Source of the DNA: Shimia sp039969785 | Lineage (GTDB): Bacteria; Pseudomonadota; Alphaproteobacteria; Rhodobacterales; Rhodobacteraceae | DNA length: 64,000 nt | Reading direction: 5' to 3' | NCBI RefSeq assembly: GCF_039969785.1 | Contig: NZ_JBDVNC010000017.1 | Location: forward strand, 62,001-126,000 | In this document: positions 24,785-33,047 of the stretch, in pieces | Layout: the number at the start of each line of letters is the position of its first letter | Numbering within the stretch: the first letter of the stretch is position 1 | Position numbers and translations under genes: made by a program | The notes under the pieces: model-generated | Databases searched by the model: none | Seen by the model: only the letters and a program-made list of their open reading frames with translations | What the model was told of the DNA's origin: nothing

Positions 24785-25581
24785 GGCGTTCCCATCTCAG
24801 CCATCATCGCCTCGATCCGGGGCACGTCTTCGGGATTGTTCAGTTCCCAGAACTGACGCCCGCGCGCCTCAACTTCCACGCACAAAACCTGCCGTCCATG
24901 CTCCATGAACCGCAGTTGCTCCAGGCCTTCCAGTTTTTCTAGAGGGCCGGGCTTCCACCGTGGATATGCGCCCAGCGCGGCGGGGCGATACGCATAGACA
25001 CCCACATGGTGAAACACCGGCGTCGCCGCATCATTGGAATAGGTTTCAGACGTGTAGGGAATCACTTCTTTTGAAAAGTAGAGCGCGTGGCAATCTTTGG
25101 TGAAAACCGCCGTCGTGCCGCCGACGCGCCCCGCCTTGCGATCTTCAATAAACCCGTTCAACGCCCGTCCGTCACAACGCAATACAGGTGTCGCCACCTC
25201 GGCCATCGCGTCATTGCGCAAGCCCGTTACCAGATCCTCGATGAACCAGGCGGGGGTCAAGGGGGCGTCACCTTGCAGATTGACCACAATATCAAACCCG
25301 CCCCCGAGATTATCAAATGCCTCAGCACAGCGTTCCGTCCCGTTAAAACAGGACGACGAGGTCATCACCACTTCGGCGCCAAACCCCTCTGCGGCGGCCC
25401 GTATTCGATCATCATCCGTCGCCACGACCACACGGTCAACACTTTGCACCTCAATCGCGGCTTCCCACGACCGTTGTACCAGACTTTTTGAAATCCCGGT
25501 TGCGCCTTTGAGTTCAGCCAAAGGTTTGCCGGGATACCGGCTGGATTGGTAGCGCGCAGGAATGACGATCAGAACGGACAT
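24781..25581 (-). CDS. kdsB: 3-deoxy-manno-octulosonate (Kdo) cytidylyltransferase
   Basis: 266 residues. The signature VIPARYQSSRYPGKPLAEL binds CTP; NLQGDAPL and the ending WELNNPEDVPRIEAMM fit the family. It activates Kdo to CMP-Kdo for lipid A core or for the lipid linker of ABC-exported capsules. Because it sits inside a polysaccharide region, a capsule-specific copy is possible, although I cannot tell whether another kdsB exists. It shares one base with cysQ upstream and overlaps the GT2 gene downstream. Confidence 0.92.
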   Translation of the reverse strand: MSVLIVIPARYQSSRYPGKPLAELKGATGISKSLVQRSWEAAIEVQSVDRVVVATDDDRIRAAAEGFGAEVVMTSSSCFNGTERCAEAFDNLGGGFDIVVNLQGDAPLTPAWFIEDLVTGLRNDAMAEVATPVLRCDGRALNGFIEDRKAGRVGGTTAVFTKDCHALYFSKEVIPYTSETYSNDAATPVFHHVGVYAYRPAALGAYPRWKPGPLEKLEGLEQLRFMEHGRQVLCVEVEARGRQFWELNNPEDVPRIEAMMAEMGTP

Positions 25582-26378
25582 CAGGCCTCCTTAAGGCTCA
25601 CACCCGGAGCATAAGCGATAAAATAAGGGTTGGCGAAATCCTCTTTGCCATAGGTCAGCGTTGTGTGGTCATCAAACCGCACCACCTGTCCGCCCGCACC
25701 CAGCAACACGGCATGCCCTGCGGCTGTGTCCCACTCCATCGTGCGGCCAACGCGCGGATAGATGTCAGCTTCGCCAGTCGCAACAAGGCAGAATTTAAGC
25801 GACGAACCAGCGCTTTTGAAATCCGCGACGTCATATTTGGCGATATAGTCCTTGGTTTCATCCGTCAGGTGCGATTTCGACGCAACGACCAGCAATGCCG
25901 CATTGTCGGAATTGGCCACCTTCATTGGCGTAACATCGCCGACGGTGTCCGGATCAAACGCACCGGTTTCTTCAACCGCCTGCCCATCGGCCTGCGTGAA
26001 AAACATCCGGTTCTTTGCCGGTGCATACACAACGCCGCGCTGCGGAACGCCATTTTCGACATAAGCAATATTGACCGTAAAATCGCCGCGCCGATGTACG
26101 AACTCTTTGGTACCATCCAAAGGATCGACAATCAGGAATGTGTCGCCCTTTGCAGTATGGCTCTCGGACTGTTCCTCTGTGACCAGCATCACATCGGGGA
26201 AAGCGGCACGAAGACCGGCCGAAATCAATACATCCGCCGCTTCGTCGGCTGCCGTCACAGGGCTGTCATCGGATTTGACCTTCACGTCAAAATCATCGGA
26301 GTTATAAATATCCATTATCACCGCTCCGGCCTCGATGGCCAGCTTGCGAATGACCGGGATCAACTGGTCATAGTCCAA
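25581..26378 (-). CDS. cysQ: 3'(2'),5'-bisphosphate nucleotidase CysQ
   Basis: 265 residues, inositol monophosphatase fold. Metal-binding motifs are DSPVTAADEAADV, VTEEQSES and VDPLDGTKEFVHRRGDFTVNIA; the C-terminal WDTAAGHAVLLGAGG completes the site. CysQ hydrolyses PAP to AMP, removing the by-product of PAPS-dependent sulfotransferases and of PAPS reductase. Its place in the same region as a sulfotransferase is consistent with glycan sulfation. It begins a tight cysQ-kdsB-glycosyltransferase run. Confidence 0.93.
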   Translation of the reverse strand: MDYDQLIPVIRKLAIEAGAVIMDIYNSDDFDVKVKSDDSPVTAADEAADVLISAGLRAAFPDVMLVTEEQSESHTAKGDTFLIVDPLDGTKEFVHRRGDFTVNIAYVENGVPQRGVVYAPAKNRMFFTQADGQAVEETGAFDPDTVGDVTPMKVANSDNAALLVVASKSHLTDETKDYIAKYDVADFKSAGSSLKFCLVATGEADIYPRVGRTMEWDTAAGHAVLLGAGGQVVRFDDHTTLTYGKEDFANPYFIAYAPGVSLKEA

Positions 26379-26497
26379 ATCTCTTCTCCTTTAAGGGCTT
26401 TGGTTGAATTGCATCGATTTGCCCCTTATGCTTGCATGGTAAGGGATCATCAAGAATTCCCTGACATAACTGCGACAATCCGCGGACGGCAGAGGCG

Positions 26498-27319
26498 ATG
26501 TTTCAACAATCGGTCCCCAGAACGACGATTCAGTCGGCAGTCAACATTGCCGAACTGGTATATCATTCCATCGTCAGAAACGTGCGCAAGTCGCACGGCA
26601 ATGCGATTTTGTCGATCCTTATCAACATGCTTCAGGCGTTCATATTTGTGATCGCCTTTTACGTGATGTTCACCGTTCTTGGATTGCGCAGTGCGGCACT
26701 GCGTGGCGATTTTTTGATCTATCTGATGTCTGGCATCTTTCTGTTTCTGACTCACACCAAAACTCTTGGTGCTGTCGTTGGATCCGAGGGCCCAAGCTCT
26801 CCGATGATGAAACACGCGCCAATGAACACAATTATCTCGATTATCTCTGCTGCGCTGGGCACGCTTTATATTCAGGTGTTGTCGCTATTTGCCATTCTGT
26901 TCATCTATCACGCCGCCGTAACGCCGATCGAAATTGACGATCCAATTGGCGCGTTTGGCATGTTGTTGCTGGCGTGGTTTGCCGGAATCGGCATTGGTAT
27001 GGTGTTGCTCGCTTTGAAACCGTGGTTCCCAACCTTTGTCAGCATTGCCAGCACCGTGTATCAGCGCGCAAACATGATCGCGTCGGGCAAGATGTTCGTG
27101 GCCAACACCTTGCCAACGTTCATGCTCAATATGTTTGATTGGAACCCGTTGTTTCACTGTATTGATCAGGCGCGCGGATATGCTTTCATCAATTACTACC
27201 CCCGTAACAGCACGATCACATACCCACTCGTTGTCGCTACGATATTGTTAATGCTTGGATTGATGGGCGAATTCTACACGCGCAAACATGTCTCGGTCAG
27301 CTGGGGCGCTCGGCGGTGA
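26498..27319 (+). CDS. ABC-2 type polysaccharide export permease (KpsM/Wzm-like)
   Basis: 273 residues with about six transmembrane helices (first around 40-65). WNPLFHCIDQARGYAFINYYP near the C-terminus is the segment characteristic of the polysaccharide export ABC-2 permeases. It should move a lipid-linked polysaccharide across the inner membrane, but no ATPase partner is adjacent; the next gene encodes an SH3-domain protein. The cognate KpsT/Wzt-like ATPase must be elsewhere. It is divergent from cysQ with a 119-bp gap that must carry both promoters. Confidence 0.82.
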   Translation: MFQQSVPRTTIQSAVNIAELVYHSIVRNVRKSHGNAILSILINMLQAFIFVIAFYVMFTVLGLRSAALRGDFLIYLMSGIFLFLTHTKTLGAVVGSEGPSSPMMKHAPMNTIISIISAALGTLYIQVLSLFAILFIYHAAVTPIEIDDPIGAFGMLLLAWFAGIGIGMVLLALKPWFPTFVSIASTVYQRANMIASGKMFVANTLPTFMLNMFDWNPLFHCIDQARGYAFINYYPRNSTITYPLVVATILLMLGLMGEFYTRKHVSVSWGARR

Positions 27320-27915
27320 TCCGATTCCTTTCTCTCCTTTTTGTGCTCTGCGCGTCGATTGGGCGGGCCGACTCTTTTCCGGCGCTGTTTGATGTGACTG
27401 GCGTGGCTTCAGACGATGTTCTGAATGTTCGCTCCGACGCCTCCGGCGCTTCGGACATTATCGGCACTTTGTCCCATCAACAGGCCGACGTCGAAATCAT
27501 TGCAATCAATGACACCGGTACATGGGGTCAGGTGAATGCAGGTGAACGGTCTGGCTGGGTATCCATGCGATTTCTAAAGCGTCAGATTGATAATCCCGAC
27601 TACCTTTTGGCGCGCGGGTTCGCCTGCTTTGGAACAGAACCCTTCTGGTCGCTCGACGTCACTCAGGGGCAACAGGCACAATTCTCTGAAATGGCAGAGC
27701 CTGACACACAGCATCCCGCGGGCCTGATGTTCAGATCCCACAATCATCCCGGCCGATATGCTATCCGGTTCGCCGAAAGCTCAGCTGTTCTGAGCCAGGA
27801 AGCATGCAATGACGGCATGTCCGACAGGGACTATGGGCTGGCCGTCGATGTTCTCTATCATAATGAAGGTGAGACGGCGTTGCTCTCGGGCTGCTGCTCT
27901 TTGACCTCGTACTAG
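27316..27915 (+). CDS. Exported SH3-domain protein with COG3650-like C-terminus
   Basis: 199 residues. It has a signal peptide (RFLSLLFVLCASIGRAD) and a bacterial SH3 domain at about 28-95 (DVLNVRSDASGASDIIGTL and GERSGWVSMRFL). A C-terminal domain begins ARGFACFGTEPFWSLDV, the CxGxEPFW pattern of small exported proteins often annotated COG3650. Periplasmic; SH3 domains of this kind bind peptidoglycan or peptides, so an envelope role is inferred. Its GTG start overlaps the permease stop as GTGA. The end overlaps the convergent alkB gene by 4 nt. Confidence 0.75.
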   Translation: MIRFLSLLFVLCASIGRADSFPALFDVTGVASDDVLNVRSDASGASDIIGTLSHQQADVEIIAINDTGTWGQVNAGERSGWVSMRFLKRQIDNPDYLLARGFACFGTEPFWSLDVTQGQQAQFSEMAEPDTQHPAGLMFRSHNHPGRYAIRFAESSAVLSQEACNDGMSDRDYGLAVDVLYHNEGETALLSGCCSLTSY

Positions 27916-28535
27916 GATTGCGCGCCGTCGGCATCGACCACACGCAATGTCAGATTGATCCGCCCTGCATCTGGTAACAGGCGCGACGACCCAAACCGTA
28001 TGCGATCAACCCCGTGATAGGCCAACCGCGCCGCGCCGCCCATCACCACAACGTCGCCAGATCGCAACCAGACCGAGTCTGTCTTTCCGCCCCGCTCGGT
28101 TCCGCCCATGCGAAACAGGCCTTCATCCCCTAACGACACCGACACCACCGGCCATTGGAAATTTCCTTCATCCTTATCCTGATGAAGCCCCATCCGCGCG
28201 CCCTCTCCGTAATAATTGATCAAACAACAGTCAGGGTCACGGTCCAGCCTGGTCACATCGCGCCAAAGTCGCAGCACCTGATCAGGGATTGACGGCCATT
28301 TTGACCCATCGCTTTGCGTTGGTTCATATCGATACCCTTGCTGATCTGAAATCCATCCAACCCGGCCCGCGCTGGTCATCCGGACGCTCATGGGTTTGCC
28401 CCATCTTGTTACCGGTGCACGCATTGGCGCCTGCCTGACGACATCCCGTAATGCATCGATCAACGCCACCTGCGCGTCCGATGCCAAATACGTCTGAAAC
28501 AGCGCGAATCCCCGAATGTTTAACGATGTGTTCAT
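27912..28535 (-). CDS. alkB: AlkB-type 2-oxoglutarate/Fe(II) dioxygenase
   Basis: 207 residues. The iron ligands are in GLHQDKDEG (HxD) and AYHGVDRIRFG (His), and the 2-oxoglutarate-binding Arg lies in GRINLTLRV. NYYGEGARMG is the conserved substrate-lid region. AlkB reverses 1-methyladenine and 3-methylcytosine damage by oxidative demethylation. No ada or alkA gene lies beside it. It converges on the SH3-protein gene. Confidence 0.92.
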   Translation of the reverse strand: MNTSLNIRGFALFQTYLASDAQVALIDALRDVVRQAPMRAPVTRWGKPMSVRMTSAGRVGWISDQQGYRYEPTQSDGSKWPSIPDQVLRLWRDVTRLDRDPDCCLINYYGEGARMGLHQDKDEGNFQWPVVSVSLGDEGLFRMGGTERGGKTDSVWLRSGDVVVMGGAARLAYHGVDRIRFGSSRLLPDAGRINLTLRVVDADGAQS

Positions 28536-28606
28536 GGCTTAACGCCCCTCAATGACAAATGCGGGCAAAAATGGTGGAATTTACAACCAAACCCGGCGTT
28601 CAGACG

Positions 28607-28635
28607 CTTGCACGGGCATTTTGACCTCCCTATAT
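28607..28635 (+). promoter_or_regulatory. RpoH (sigma-32)-like promoter of dnaK
   Basis: CTTG (28607-28610), an 18-bp spacer and CCTATAT (28629-28635) fit the alphaproteobacterial heat-shock promoter pattern CTTG-N17/18-CYTATNT. It lies about 110 bp before the dnaK start. No HrcA CIRCE inverted repeat was found here. Confidence 0.6.
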
Positions 28636-28744
28636 ACCCTCCGAAGCGTAGCGGCTTGCAAGGGCTGCTGCTAAGTGGATCGGGCACGGATGCCATAACG
28701 GGTCCGGACCTGATGAAATCGCCTTAATTTAGAAGGGATCGAAA

Positions 28745-30658
28745 ATGAGCAAAGTAATCGGTATCGACCTCGGTACAACAAACTCTTGCGTTGCCATCAT
28801 GGATGGTTCGCAACCAAAAGTGATCGAAAACGCGGAAGGTGCCCGCACCACCCCGTCAATCGTCGCTTTCACAGATGACGAGCGCCTTGTAGGCCAGCCG
28901 GCAAAACGCCAGGCCGTCACCAACCCGGAAAACACCGTTTTCGGCGTTAAACGTCTGATTGGTCGTCGGTTCGACGATTCCGATCTGGCCAAAGACAAAA
29001 AGAACATGCCTTTCTCCGTGATCAACGGCGGCAATGGCGATGCTTGGGTCGAAGCCAGAGACGAGAAATACAGCCCGTCGCAAATTTCGGCCTTCATTCT
29101 CGGCAAGATGAAAGAAACCGCTGAAAGCTATCTAGGCGAAGACGTCACGCAAGCCGTGATTACCGTTCCTGCATACTTTAACGACGCGCAGCGTCAGGCC
29201 ACCAAAGACGCTGGCAAGATTGCTGGCCTCGAAGTGCTGCGGATCATCAACGAGCCAACAGCTGCCGCGCTGGCCTATGGTCTGGACAAAGAAGAAACCC
29301 ACACCATCGCCGTTTATGACCTTGGCGGCGGTACGTTCGACGTGACCATTCTGGAAATCGACGACGGCCTGTTCGAAGTGAAGTCGACAAACGGCGACAC
29401 ATTCCTGGGCGGTGAAGACTTTGACATGCGCATCGTCAACTACTTGGCGGGCGAGTTCAAAAAAGAACACAACGTTGATCTGACCAAAGACAAAATGGCA
29501 CTGCAGCGCCTCAAGGAAGCTGCCGAAAAAGCCAAAATCGAATTGTCGAGCGCGTCACAGACCGAAATCAACCAGCCGTTCATCTCGATGGACCCATCTT
29601 CGGGTACACCGCTGCACATGGTCATCAAACTGACCCGTGCCAAGCTGGAATCGCTGGTCAGCGACCTCGTCAAAGCATCGCTCAAGCCATGTCAGGCTGC
29701 GTTGAAAGACGCTGGCATGTCCGCAAGTGAGATTGACGAAGTGGTTCTGGTTGGTGGTATGACCCGCATGCCGCGCGTCATTCAGGAAGTGACCAAGTTC
29801 TTCGGTAAAGAGCCCCACAAAGGCGTTAACCCGGACGAAGTTGTTGCCATGGGCGCCGCCATTCAGGCTGGTGTTCTTCAGGGCGACGTCAAAGACGTGG
29901 TTCTGCTGGACGTGACTCCGCTGTCGCTGGGCATCGAAACTCTGGGTGGCGTTTTCACCCGCCTGATCGATCGCAACACCACGATCCCGACCAAAAAATC
30001 GCAAATCTTCTCGACTGCAGAAGACAACCAGAACGCCGTGACCATCCGCTGTTTCCAGGGTGAACGTGAAATGGCTGCCGACAACAAAATCCTCGGCCAG
30101 TTCAACCTCGAAGACATCCCGCCTGCCCCCCGCGGCATGCCACAGATCGAAGTGACCTTTGACATCGACGCCAACGGCATCGTGTCGGTTGGCGCTTTGG
30201 ACAAAGGCACCGGCAAAGAGCAGAAGATCACCATTCAGGCATCGGGTGGTCTGTCGGATGACGACATCGAAAAGATGGTCAAAGACGCCGAAGAGAACGC
30301 CGAGTCGGACAAAGAACGCCGCGAGCTGATCGAAGCCCGTAACCAGGCTGAATCGCTGATCCACTCGACTGAAAAGTCCGTGGAAGAGCATTCCGACAAG
30401 GTCGACCCGACCACTGTCGAAGCCATCGAGCTGGCCATCGCAGCTCTGAAAGACGACCTCGAAAAAGAGGACGCCGCTGCTGACAAGATCAAATCTGGCA
30501 TTCAGAACGTGACCGAAGCGGCCATGAAGCTGGGTGAAGCGATCTACAAGTCCAGCCAGGCAGAGGCCGGTGACGAGCCTACCGCTGCGGATGCCGGTCC
30601 AAGCGAAGACGACATCGTCGATGCCGATTTCGAAGATCTGGACGGCGACAAGCGCTAA
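28745..30658 (+). CDS. dnaK: Chaperone DnaK (Hsp70)
   Basis: 637 residues, full length. The ATPase domain (1-385) has IGIDLGTTNSCVA and VYDLGGGTFDVTILE; the substrate-binding domain follows LLDVTPLSLGIETLGGV. The helical lid ends in the acidic tail DADFEDLDGDKR, typical of the family. It folds and refolds proteins with DnaJ and GrpE. An RpoH-like promoter lies upstream. A terminator hairpin lies between it and dnaJ, so dnaJ expression is probably reduced relative to dnaK. Confidence 0.98.
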   Translation: MSKVIGIDLGTTNSCVAIMDGSQPKVIENAEGARTTPSIVAFTDDERLVGQPAKRQAVTNPENTVFGVKRLIGRRFDDSDLAKDKKNMPFSVINGGNGDAWVEARDEKYSPSQISAFILGKMKETAESYLGEDVTQAVITVPAYFNDAQRQATKDAGKIAGLEVLRIINEPTAAALAYGLDKEETHTIAVYDLGGGTFDVTILEIDDGLFEVKSTNGDTFLGGEDFDMRIVNYLAGEFKKEHNVDLTKDKMALQRLKEAAEKAKIELSSASQTEINQPFISMDPSSGTPLHMVIKLTRAKLESLVSDLVKASLKPCQAALKDAGMSASEIDEVVLVGGMTRMPRVIQEVTKFFGKEPHKGVNPDEVVAMGAAIQAGVLQGDVKDVVLLDVTPLSLGIETLGGVFTRLIDRNTTIPTKKSQIFSTAEDNQNAVTIRCFQGEREMAADNKILGQFNLEDIPPAPRGMPQIEVTFDIDANGIVSVGALDKGTGKEQKITIQASGGLSDDDIEKMVKDAEENAESDKERRELIEARNQAESLIHSTEKSVEEHSDKVDPTTVEAIELAIAALKDDLEKEDAAADKIKSGIQNVTEAAMKLGEAIYKSSQAEAGDEPTAADAGPSEDDIVDADFEDLDGDKR

Positions 30659-30674
30659 TGGCGCATCATCGGAA

Positions 30675-30717
30675 CTGAAAATGGGGCCGGTCCGATTGCC
30701 GGGTCGGCCCTTTTCAG
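30675..30717 (+). terminator. Hairpin terminator between dnaK and dnaJ
   Basis: CTGAAAA...TTTTCAG flanks a strong stem GGGCCGGTCC / GGGTCGGCCC (30684-30693 with 30701-30710; two G-U pairs) and is followed by TTTT. It is likely a partial terminator or attenuator within the dnaKJ unit. Confidence 0.75.
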
Positions 30718-30738
30718 TCCGTGCCACAGGAGTAACCC

Positions 30739-31884
30739 ATGGCAAAACGTGACTTCTACGAGGTGCTTGGCGTCAGCAAAGGGGCTTCCGCGGACGAAAT
30801 TAAAAAAGGCTTTCGCAAAAAAGCCAAAGAACTGCACCCCGACCGCAACGCTGACAACCCCGATGCAGAAAGCCAGTTCAAAGAGGCCAACGAAGCCTAT
30901 GAAATTCTGAAGGACGCCGAGAAAAAGGCGGCCTATGACCGCTTTGGTCATCAGGCCTTCGAAGGCGGCATGGGCGGCGGTCCACGCGGTGGCCACCCCG
31001 GTGGTCAGGGCGACTTTGCCAGTGCCTTTTCTGACGTGTTCGACGATCTTTTTGGCGACTTCATGGGCCAGCGCGGCGGCGGTGGACGTCAACGCGCGGC
31101 GCGTGGCGCTGACCTGCGTTACAACCTGCGTGTGTCGCTGGAAGACGCGTTTTCCGGCATGCAGAAAACCATCAATGTGCCAACCTCCATTCAGTGCGAA
31201 AAATGCACCGGCTCGGGTGCCGAAGGCGGCGCCGAGCCAACCACATGCCCCACATGTTCGGGTATGGGCAAAGTGCGCGCGCAACAGGGTTTCTTTACCG
31301 TAGAACGCACCTGTCCGACCTGTTCAGGGCTGGGTCAGATCATCAAAAACCCATGTAATGGGTGTGGCGGTCAGGGCCGTGTCGAAAAAGACCGCGCGCT
31401 GTCGGTCAATATCCCCGCTGGCGTTGAAACCGGCACACGTATCCGGCTGGCTGGCGAAGGCGAGGCGGGCATGCGTGGTGGGCCCACCGGCGATCTCTAT
31501 ATCTTTATAGAAGTTGCGCCGCACAAGATTTTCGAACGAGAAGGTCCAAACCTCTTTTGCCGCGTGCCTGTCTCTATGACCAACGCAGCTTTGGGTGGCG
31601 ACATCGAAGTGCCCACAATTGACGGTGGTCGCAGCCGGGTCAAAATCCCATCCGGGTCTCAGTCGGGCCGCCAGATGCGCCTGCGCAGCAAGGGCATGCC
31701 CGCCCTGCGCGGTGGTGGTGCTGGCGACATGATGATCGAACTGGCAGTTGAAACGCCGGTGAACCTGACCTCTCGCCAAAAAGAATTGCTGCGCGAATTC
31801 GAAGATCTTTCAGAAGAGAATAACCCCGAAAGCAGCACATTCTTCAGATCGGTCAAGAATTTTTGGGACAGCATGAAGGGCTGA
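30739..31884 (+). CDS. dnaJ: Chaperone DnaJ (Hsp40)
   Basis: 381 residues with all domains: J domain with the HPD motif (ELHPDRNADN), a Gly/Phe-rich linker, four zinc-binding CxxCxGxG repeats (CEKCTGSG, CPTCSGMG, CPTCSGLG, CNGCGGQG) and C-terminal substrate-binding beta domains. It stimulates DnaK ATPase and delivers clients. It follows dnaK after an 80-bp gap with a hairpin and ends before a strong terminator. Confidence 0.98.
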   Translation: MAKRDFYEVLGVSKGASADEIKKGFRKKAKELHPDRNADNPDAESQFKEANEAYEILKDAEKKAAYDRFGHQAFEGGMGGGPRGGHPGGQGDFASAFSDVFDDLFGDFMGQRGGGGRQRAARGADLRYNLRVSLEDAFSGMQKTINVPTSIQCEKCTGSGAEGGAEPTTCPTCSGMGKVRAQQGFFTVERTCPTCSGLGQIIKNPCNGCGGQGRVEKDRALSVNIPAGVETGTRIRLAGEGEAGMRGGPTGDLYIFIEVAPHKIFEREGPNLFCRVPVSMTNAALGGDIEVPTIDGGRSRVKIPSGSQSGRQMRLRSKGMPALRGGGAGDMMIELAVETPVNLTSRQKELLREFEDLSEENNPESSTFFRSVKNFWDSMKG

Positions 31885-31928
31885 AACAGACCCGTTTCAG
31901 TGACTTTCTGAACGGACTTACAGAAACG

Positions 31929-31960
31929 AAAAAGGCGCGCCACAACGGCGCGCCTTTTTT
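31929..31960 (+). terminator. Rho-independent terminator after dnaJ
   Basis: The stem GGCGCGCC (31934-31941), loop ACAAC and GGCGCGCC (31947-31954) is followed by TTTTTT, with AAAA before it. The A-run makes it potentially active for the convergent binding-protein gene as well. Confidence 0.92.
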
Positions 31961-31979
31961 GCGTTTATTATGATGGGTA

Positions 31980-32819
31980 CTAGTCCAGAACGGGCGCCAG
32001 CATATACATCGCCTGCAATGCAATGCCGGGTGTCAGGCTGGGAATTGCCTCTTTCAGCACCTGCTGCATTTCGCCAGTCGAATACAAATTCGACAAAGCC
32101 CGGTCTACAACCAGACGAAATTCGGAATCGCCACGTGCCATTGCAAGACCCTGCTTCTCGACGGTCAGGATATCAGTCGACATCTTAAACTCGGCTGCCT
32201 TTTCGCTGTTGGAATAAAGCCCAACCAGAATGGATTGATCGGCAAAATACGCGTCGATCTCTCCTGCTTCCATCGCCTTCATACCGGCGTCATGCTCAAC
32301 AAAACGCACGACCTCGGCCACCACGGCGGCCCCTGTCAGCGAATTCACCAACGCAGTTTCCGTGGTCGTGTCACGGCGCACGCCAAGCTTTTTGCCTGCC
32401 AGATCCGAGAACTGTTCCGCTGCGTCTTTACGCAGCAAAAGCGACGTACCATCAACAAAGGTCGGGATCGAAAAATCTACCAACGCGCGACGTTCAAGGG
32501 TGATCGTCGCGGCACCGCAATGCAAGTCAACTTCGCCACTTGCAACTTTTTCAAACCGGTTGGCGGCATCAACCGGAACAAATTGAACATCCAGATTTTC
32601 AAGCTTCAGGTGATTGGTGATCGCCTGCGCCACTTTTACGCAAAGAAGCGGTGTATAGCCCGCAGGCTCACCAGAGTCGAACCGGTAAGACATCGGTGCG
32701 GCATCCACCCGATACCCCAGATTAAGCGTTTGCGTCTCTTTGATGCGCTCAAGGGTCTGCGCAGTCGCAGGGGCTGTAAAAGCCGCCATCGCGAGAAGGG
32801 ATAATAAAATGGTCCGCAT
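31980..32819 (-). CDS. Amino-acid type (family 3) periplasmic binding protein
   Basis: 279 residues. A signal peptide (RTILLSLLAMAAFTAPATAQ) precedes a SBP_bac_3 domain: LNLGYRVDAAPMSYRFDSGE, VDLHCGAATITLERRALVDF and DAYFADQSILVGLY. Such proteins bind amino acids or related solutes for an ABC transporter or a sensor. No permease or ATPase gene is adjacent, so it is an orphan. The ATG at 32819 with an AGGA box gives the clean signal peptide. Its promoter region contains the second 11-bp-phased repeat array. Confidence 0.85.
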   Translation of the reverse strand: MRTILLSLLAMAAFTAPATAQTLERIKETQTLNLGYRVDAAPMSYRFDSGEPAGYTPLLCVKVAQAITNHLKLENLDVQFVPVDAANRFEKVASGEVDLHCGAATITLERRALVDFSIPTFVDGTSLLLRKDAAEQFSDLAGKKLGVRRDTTTETALVNSLTGAAVVAEVVRFVEHDAGMKAMEAGEIDAYFADQSILVGLYSNSEKAAEFKMSTDILTVEKQGLAMARGDSEFRLVVDRALSNLYSTGEMQQVLKEAIPSLTPGIALQAMYMLAPVLD

Positions 32820-32940
32820 GAGAAAATCCTGTCCAAGTGTTTTGGTATTGTGTTCTGGAGTTGGGCCAAAGTTTCCCACCAATGCCGGGTGCCCACAAGC
32901 CCCTACTCAACGTTAACGCGCTTTTGCGCTCATCCACCAC

Positions 32941-32979
32941 ACCGACGCGATACCGACATAATACCGACGGTGGGCCGAC
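32941..32979 (+). repeat. Second array of four 11-bp-phased (A/G)CCGAC direct repeats
   Basis: ACCGAC begins at 32941, 32952 and 32963, and GCCGAC at 32974, exactly 11 bp apart, with no further copy one period outward. Copy number, spacing, orientation and the final GCCGAC are the same as at 4945-4983. It lies between the orphan binding-protein gene (minus) and radC (plus), 69 bp before the radC start. A common DNA-binding regulator is inferred. Confidence 0.72.
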
Positions 32980-32991
32980 GCTTGATCTGGC

Positions 32992-33017
32992 GTTAACGTT
33001 TTCTCGGGTTAACGTTT
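32992..33017. repeat. Two GTTAACGTTT direct repeats upstream of radC
   Basis: GTTAACGTTT occurs at 32992-33001 and 33008-33017, 16 bp apart. A third GTTAAC palindrome lies at 32912-32917. They sit next to the 11-bp array in the same 228-bp divergent gap and may be further operator or promoter elements. Confidence 0.5.
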
Positions 33018-33047
33018 CTTTCACCATGATCCGGCACGCTTTCGAAT

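Noticed and set aside
29555..30745. 396-codon open frame on the minus strand opposite dnaK
   Set aside because: Antisense to dnaK. Composition is as expected for a shadow frame.
32912..33013. CtrA-type sites (TTAA-N7-TTAA) made from the GTTAAC elements
   Set aside because: The spacing between TTAA half-sites is 12 bp, not 7, so the consensus is not met.
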